A DNA stretch of 64,000 nt from Raphanus sativus (Eukaryota; Streptophyta; Magnoliopsida; Brassicales; Brassicaceae): contig NC_079517.1 in assembly GCF_000801105.2 (NCBI RefSeq), positions 9,238,001-9,302,000 on the forward strand, written 5' to 3'. Below the pieces are notes generated by a model. The model searched no databases and was not told where the DNA came from. It was given only the letters and a program-made list of their open reading frames with translations. Of the stretch, positions 59,272 to 64,000 are shown one piece after another (position 1 is the first letter of the stretch; each line of letters opens with the position of its first letter). Made by a program: the position numbers and the translations under genes.

Positions 59272-60132
59272 TTATGAGTTTTTTCTTGAGAACTTCTTCG
59301 TATTCATCAAGTGGTACTTATTAACAAGACTCTCAAGTAGCCTCATCTTCGTGATCTCTGCCTTCATTGCCAAATCCTCCTTCTTGATGTTCCACATATT
59401 GTTGAAGCCAGCGACTTCTTTCTCCTCACCCACCTTCTTCCACTTCTGTGCTTTTGCTGCCTTAACACCAGGAGGACGACGTGTTCCTTCAGCATCTACA
59501 GAAGCATATGTTTCATTTGTAGCTGTGTGAGAGCTTGCTGAATGTGAACCATCGTCGAACTTCCTCCTTTTCGAGCTGCTTCCATTTACTGAGAGTAGAC
59601 ACCACTTCTGGTCACCGCGAAGCTCCTTCCATGCATGCTCAAAGGTGAACTTCTTTTGATGGTTGTTCAAGAAGATATCGTGGGCCATTTTGAGCACATC
59701 ATCCTCGTTCATACCACTGGTTCTGTTTCTCGTTGCTGCTTCATAAGCCCCACAAAACTTGTTAACCTTATCATTCATCTTGTGCCAACGTTGCTTGCAC
59801 TGAGTTTTTGTGATTTTTTGCCCACCAACAACCTTAGGAGACGCCGAGAAGTAATCTGCAATTCTCTGCCAGAAAGTCGTGCATTTTTGCTCATTCCCAA
59901 CAAGTGGATCTTTGCTCGTGTTCAACCACGATCTGATCAACACTATATCATCTGTTGTCGTCCACGTCCTTCGTCCCTTACGCTCTGCTGGTGCTTCTTG
60001 ACTGCCTCCGAGAGGAGCTTGCGATGCAGAGAGTGAAACACTTCCTTGACTTTGACTGCCAAAGACAACATTTTGTTGACTATTAAGTAGTTCAACAAAG
60101 TTGGCAGAGTCATGAAATGGATTGAAATCCAT
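59272..60132 (-). CDS. Myb/SANT-like protein of the PIF/Harbinger element
   Basis: Second gene of the transposon, 286 residues from the ATG at 60132 (MDFNPFHDSANFVELLNSQQ). A longer frame to 60300 adds only a Ser/Pro/Leu low-complexity repeat from a (gagacagaggagaaggag)-type microsatellite and is less likely to be the start. A Myb/SANT-like DNA-binding domain lies at about residues 52-125: RRTWTTTDDIVLIRSWLN, then QKITKTQCKQRWHKMNDKVNKF. A basic SSKRRKFDDGS patch follows, then a C-terminal coiled stretch ending KMRLLESLVNKYHLM. Plant genomes often label such genes 'glutathione S-transferase T3-like', a misnomer. No interruption is seen. Confidence 0.88.
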   Translation of the reverse strand: MDFNPFHDSANFVELLNSQQNVVFGSQSQGSVSLSASQAPLGGSQEAPAERKGRRTWTTTDDIVLIRSWLNTSKDPLVGNEQKCTTFWQRIADYFSASPKVVGGQKITKTQCKQRWHKMNDKVNKFCGAYEAATRNRTSGMNEDDVLKMAHDIFLNNHQKKFTFEHAWKELRGDQKWCLLSVNGSSSKRRKFDDGSHSASSHTATNETYASVDAEGTRRPPGVKAAKAQKWKKVGEEKEVAGFNNMWNIKKEDLAMKAEITKMRLLESLVNKYHLMNTKKFSRKNS

Positions 60133-60149
60133 TACTGAAGTGAAAGAGA

Positions 60150-60300
60150 TAGGAGATAGAAGAGAGATAGGAGACAGAGGAGACAGAGGAGAAGGAGGCA
60201 ACAGAGGAGAAGGAGGAGACAGAGGAGAAGGAGGCGACAGAGGAGAAGGAGGAGACAGAGGAGATAGAGGAGACAGAGGAGAAGGAGGAGACAGAAGCAT
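60150..60300. repeat. GA-rich microsatellite upstream of the Myb-like gene
   Basis: Irregular repeats of gacagaggagaagga over about 150 bp. They produce open frames on both strands (Ser/Pro-rich one way, Gly/Asp/Arg-rich the other) that are not real genes. Confidence 0.9.
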
Positions 60301-61492
60301 TCAGATGTTGGAGATTAAAGAGAAAGACAGTGTCCATAAATAAGCCAAGAAATTAAAGCAGCATTCAACACACTCAACCAAACAATTCATTACAGAACAC
60401 TTGAATGCATTAAGACTTGACATATATCTAACAACAAACAACAAACAATGCTTTAAGACAATTTACACGTTGATCTACTATCTAACCATCAGTTCTATTT
60501 ATTACCATAGACAACCATAATCATTTAATTATCCTATCTTCCACAACTACATCTCTAATTACCCTACTTTCAATTTATCAAAGAAGCTAACCACATCAGT
60601 TCTAATTCAATTCAATTCACTTCATTTATTTTCGGAGCATATGGAAGAGTAACACTAACCTGTCTGGATAGTGTTCTGGATGAACCTTCCTGACCTCTCT
60701 TTCGAAAGAGCATATCTCTTTTTCTTCATCTCAGCACCCAAAAACAGAAACAAAAAACAGAAACAACATCAATAATCCAAATCAAAGGACAGAAACATTA
60801 ACGAAATTGATTAACTTGCAAACAAATCACAACTGATCAAAGCACAATATGAGACATGCATCATTGAAAATCGTTAAACAGAACATTTAAACAAATTGAT
60901 TTACCTGCGCGAATCGCGTAGAGCCATCGCCAAGGAGCTTCGTCGCTGTTGAGGAGAGCCACAGAGAGAGACCCATCTTTTGCCGCCGACGAAAGCCACC
61001 GCGCGAAGGAATCGAACCTACAAAGAAATAAAAACTTCCAATCAGAACAACAATTAAGTCTACGGATCGACATACATGCTTGAAGACATATATTTACTTT
61101 CCGATTCCAGTTGATCCACAGAGACAAAGAGAGCGGAGAGAAACCAAGGAGAGAGAGACGATTCGTCTACGAGCCGGATAGAGACCATTCCGTTTCACCG
61201 ACGACCCACGAAGAAATAGATCATCAGCGTTTCGTCGAGAAACCAGGGAGAGAGACAGAATCGCCTTGGAGACGAAGGAGATGGAGAGGTTTCGAGAGAA
61301 AGAGAAAGAAAACAAAACTGAAAAACACGACGCTCCTCTCTCTTCTCATTACGCTACACGTGATCCCAATATACGGTTTCTTCTAAATAAAAATTAAGTG
61401 ACGCCTCCAGCATTTTTTTGTCTTTTTCATTTATTTTTAATCCTTAATTATGGTAAATACCCTTCTATATACGACCGATAAAGGTGTTCTTA

Positions 61493-62765
61493 GACATTCT
61501 ACAAGGTTAGGAATCATCGAACTTTTCTTGTAATAAACTTATAATCTGGCTGGTGTTCTAAAATGGTAAACGATGATAAAACAATTCAAATAATTTAGAA
61601 AGAGGTGAAGAAAAAATCGTAGGGGACAATGATATTAAAACTAGCAGCACGCTAGTGCTAATCTTTACCTTTTTCTATCAGCTGACAAATAATTTGTATG
61701 CGCATGGATAAAAAAATTAACATGAAAAACGGTAGTGTGTCCAACATAAATTTGGTCTTTCTGTAAATCTAATTTCGTTTTTAATATGATTATCAGGAAC
61801 AATTACTTTATTACAAATTTGGTAGAATATAAATAAAATCTTTAAAAAACAATCTACTGAAATTGAAATGTGATGTAAACTTTTTATTTAAAATATTTAA
61901 AATATTTCACATATATAACTTTTCAAAGAATTATTAGGATGTATCGCAACTAATCTCTATAATTTTATTTGGACCCGAAAATCCAAACCATACATACCTA
62001 AAAATAAATGATGGAGTGCAGGTACAAATCTACATTAAAGTATTTTTGTTCGGATCTGTGTTCTATTTGAGACATGATTGAGTATTTGAAGGATCGTAAG
62101 CTTCATTGTCCCTATTTCTTTAGAATCAATCTCTTATGGGTTTCGTTGCTCTTTTATGCCACTTTCTCGTAATTCTATTTTTGATCAAAACCCAAATTAC
62201 CAAATCAAATCCTTCCCTCTCATCAAAACTAAACCCTAACCCTCTCTGTAGATTAGTGAACCCATGGGTAAAATTTAAATTCTATACCTTTCAAATTTGG
62301 AAAAAATGATTTTAAAATCGTTTTAATCATATTTTGATGATTTTCGCAAAATATGAAAAAACTGTTTTTCGATTTTTGAAATATTTTAATCAAATTATAT
62401 AAATCAAATAAAAATTATTTACGTTTCCAGTTTAATTTTATGATTTTTCGTTTGCCATATAAAATTAAAAGAAAAACCGAGTCCATTAAAGATTATACTA
62501 TAAAATATAAGGGCATTGGAACAATTGGTTCGTATTTGAAATACCTGAACTTTTTGTTTATTTGATATCTAACATATTTACATTGTTTTAGTCTTTCATT
62601 CTTGTACATTTTGATCATATAGATTAAAATTTAGATATCCTTAAGGTATATTTGCATACAAAAATTTTTATCAAATGTTAGAATATCCTTTGGATTTTTT
62701 TGGAGATATTTAGAAATGGAGACATTTGAATTAAAAAAAAATAGAAAGTGATCATTAGACGACTG
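61493..62765. other. AT-rich gene-free stretch
   Basis: No gene or clear element. A pyrimidine/A-rich phrase with aaccctaaccctctct at about 62231-62246 is only two telomere-like units. Confidence 0.45.
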
Positions 62766-62779
62766 AAGCATCAGATCAG

Positions 62780-63095
62780 ATCCCTGCACCTACCTATGGT
62801 ATCCGCTCCAAATAAGACAAAGGCAAAGTGGGGTGCTGTTACAGGGCCAAGCACCCGCTCTAGATAGGACATCATCTTCGACAAACAATTGAGACTAGAG
62901 CGGGCAGCTGGAGCGAGTTATGACGGCCGCACGGCAATGACAGAGGTGCAAAGCGACCAGCTAGAGCGGGGTAACAAACCCGCACGTCATTGTTTGAAGA
63001 ATGGAGCAATAAGCTGGAGTGACTACCCAAAGCAGGGTTGTGAACCCGTTGTGGATCAGAGAAACCACCCGGAGCAAGGTCACGTACCCACACAT
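62780..63095. repeat. GC-rich degenerate repeat block
   Basis: Phrases of the type agctggagcg(a/g)g, agctagagcgggg, agctggagtgac and acccggagcaagg recur about every 50-60 bp, each followed by a(a)caaacccgcac or gaacccg. The block is markedly richer in GC than its surroundings and has no convincing frame. It is probably an internal or LTR part of an unrecognised retroelement. Confidence 0.5.
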
Positions 63096-63630
63096 CATTT
63101 TTTATTTGGTCGAATTTTTATGTTTTGTTTGATACATTGTAGATATAAAAGTTGAGACTTATCTCATTTTCTATTAAGACTTTACTTTTCTTTTTGTAAA
63201 AGCTTGAACTTTTTAATCATTTTAAGTATGTACTTCATCTTTTTTCTTACCCATTAACATGATTAACCTTGAATATTACATAGGTTTAAGGTTTTTCATG
63301 GAGATTATAAGTAGTAACTTTGTGATTCATAGGTTATGATGATTATGGTGACTAAGTGAAGATCTAGGGTGTTTAGTGTTAGATCTGTCTTTTCCTTGTT
63401 TGTTGAATGTTCTTAATATTAGTTTAGTTTTGATCTCTTTGGATTAGAGTTCTAGACTTTTCATACCCGAAATGTGTTTGATAAAATATCTGAACCAACT
63501 CAATATTGCTCTTTGCTTGCTTAACCAAAGACATTTGATATCATGGAAGCTTAGATAGTAGACTAGTTCTTAATGATTGATTCAGTGAGTTAAACCAAAG
63601 ATATTTGATGATTGATTAATGAAAGAAAAT

Positions 63631-63895
63631 GAACATTTGTCTTGACAAAGAACTTGTTTAGGATTGTTGTCTAGACTTAAAGAAACATATTGATTGATAG
63701 CTTGTCACTTTATATTGGATCTTAGTCACTTGACCTTATATATCATTGCTCATAAAGCAAATGAACATTTAATTATCTTGACAAAAAACTTGTTTTGGGT
63801 TGTTATCTAGATTTAAGTAAACATGTTGATTGATAGTTTGACACTCTAGATTGGATCTTGGTCACTTGGCCTTATATCTATCTTTGCCCATATAT
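63631..63895. repeat. Two ~132-bp tandem repeats
   Basis: Two diverged copies start at gaacattt (63631 and 63763). Each contains cttgacaaa(g/a)aacttgtt, tgttgattgatag-like and attggatctt(a/g)gtcactt. They may belong to the same unclassified repeat as the GC-rich block to the left. Confidence 0.75.
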
Positions 63896-64000
63896 TCTTC
63901 CTTAGCATTTGATTGAAATTTTAGTTCTTTCAATTATTTATTGATTGAATTTGCGATCATCTTTGTTTATATTTCTAGGATCTTAAGTTGTTACCAATCA

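Larger units (their letters stand above)
56976..61489 (-). mobile_element. PIF/Harbinger DNA transposon, apparently complete
   Basis: The ends are GAGCACCATTATC (left) and, read in reverse, GAACACCTTTATC (right), 11 of 13 matching. TTA flanks both sides (56973-56975 and 61490-61492), the normal PIF/Harbinger 3-bp duplication. Inside are the two genes expected for an autonomous element, both on the minus strand and both open: a DDE transposase and a Myb/SANT-like protein. About 1.3 kb of leader with GA-rich and simple repeats precedes the Myb-like gene. Confidence 0.88.

Noticed and set aside
60132..60300. N-terminal Ser/Pro/Leu extension of the Myb-like protein
   Set aside because: Simple-sequence repeat. 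Related proteins start at MDxNPF or MDPF, so the ATG at 60132 was preferred.
60122..60343. Gly/Asp/Arg-rich plus-strand frame
   Set aside because: Pure product of the gacagaggagaagga microsatellite; no gene context.
62231..62246. Telomere-like aaccctaaccct
   Set aside because: Only two units; no interstitial telomere array.

Overview
The window is nuclear plant DNA. Genes are split by short GT..AG introns, intergenic DNA is very AT-rich, and plant LTR, Helitron, MULE, PIF/Harbinger, LINE and SINE elements are common. Gene content and order match, from memory and not checked by search, Arabidopsis thaliana chromosome 1 At1g67280-At1g67325: glyoxalase I, glyoxal oxidase, plastidic-type sugar transporter, CAMTA4, DNA primase large subunit, RanBP2-type zinc finger. 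All are on the minus strand. Intergenic DNA is much longer than in Arabidopsis and one gene is reduced to a stub, so a Brassica-type, once-polyploid Brassicaceae genome is the best guess.

Layout. 0.6-2.5 kb: two-domain glyoxalase I. 3.4-5.4 kb: secreted glyoxal oxidase. 5.8-8.2 kb: a MULE-type foldback element and a truncated LINE. 8.4-12.4 kb: an 11-exon sugar-transporter gene whose fifth intron holds a 1.5-kb poly(A) retroposon. 15.0-19.8 kb: CAMTA4, whose CG-1 (DNA-binding) exon is broken by a 37-bp micro-insertion. 20.1-24.8 kb: a recent LTR element without coding capacity. 26.8-27.3 kb: the last two exons of the primase large subunit gene, decayed. 27.5-28.9 kb: an internally deleted Ty1/copia element. 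30.3-32.2 kb: the zinc-finger gene. From 32 kb to the end I see no host gene. That half holds a short-LTR copia element with identical LTRs and a ruined interior, two non-autonomous Helitrons, a composite TRIM, a tRNA-derived SINE, several MITEs, and a 4.5-kb PIF/Harbinger element with both ORFs open.

The most unusual signal is in no standard feature class. About 15 tiny insertions (mostly 10-40 nt, each an A/T run with a short tag such as GATCAA, GGCAAA or GGTAA) are each flanked by an 11-22 bp direct duplication of the target. They look like extremely 5'-truncated target-primed retrotransposition events. One lies inside the CAMTA4 CG-1 exon and creates a stop and a frameshift. Others are nested in a MITE, a Helitron and next to a SINE.

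The host genes are separate housekeeping and stress functions and do not form an operon-like system: aldehyde detoxification (glyoxalase), extracellular peroxide production (glyoxal oxidase), sugar transport, calcium-calmodulin transcription control, DNA replication (relic) and RNA or protein binding (zinc finger). All exon borders were read by eye from splice consensus and reading frame.
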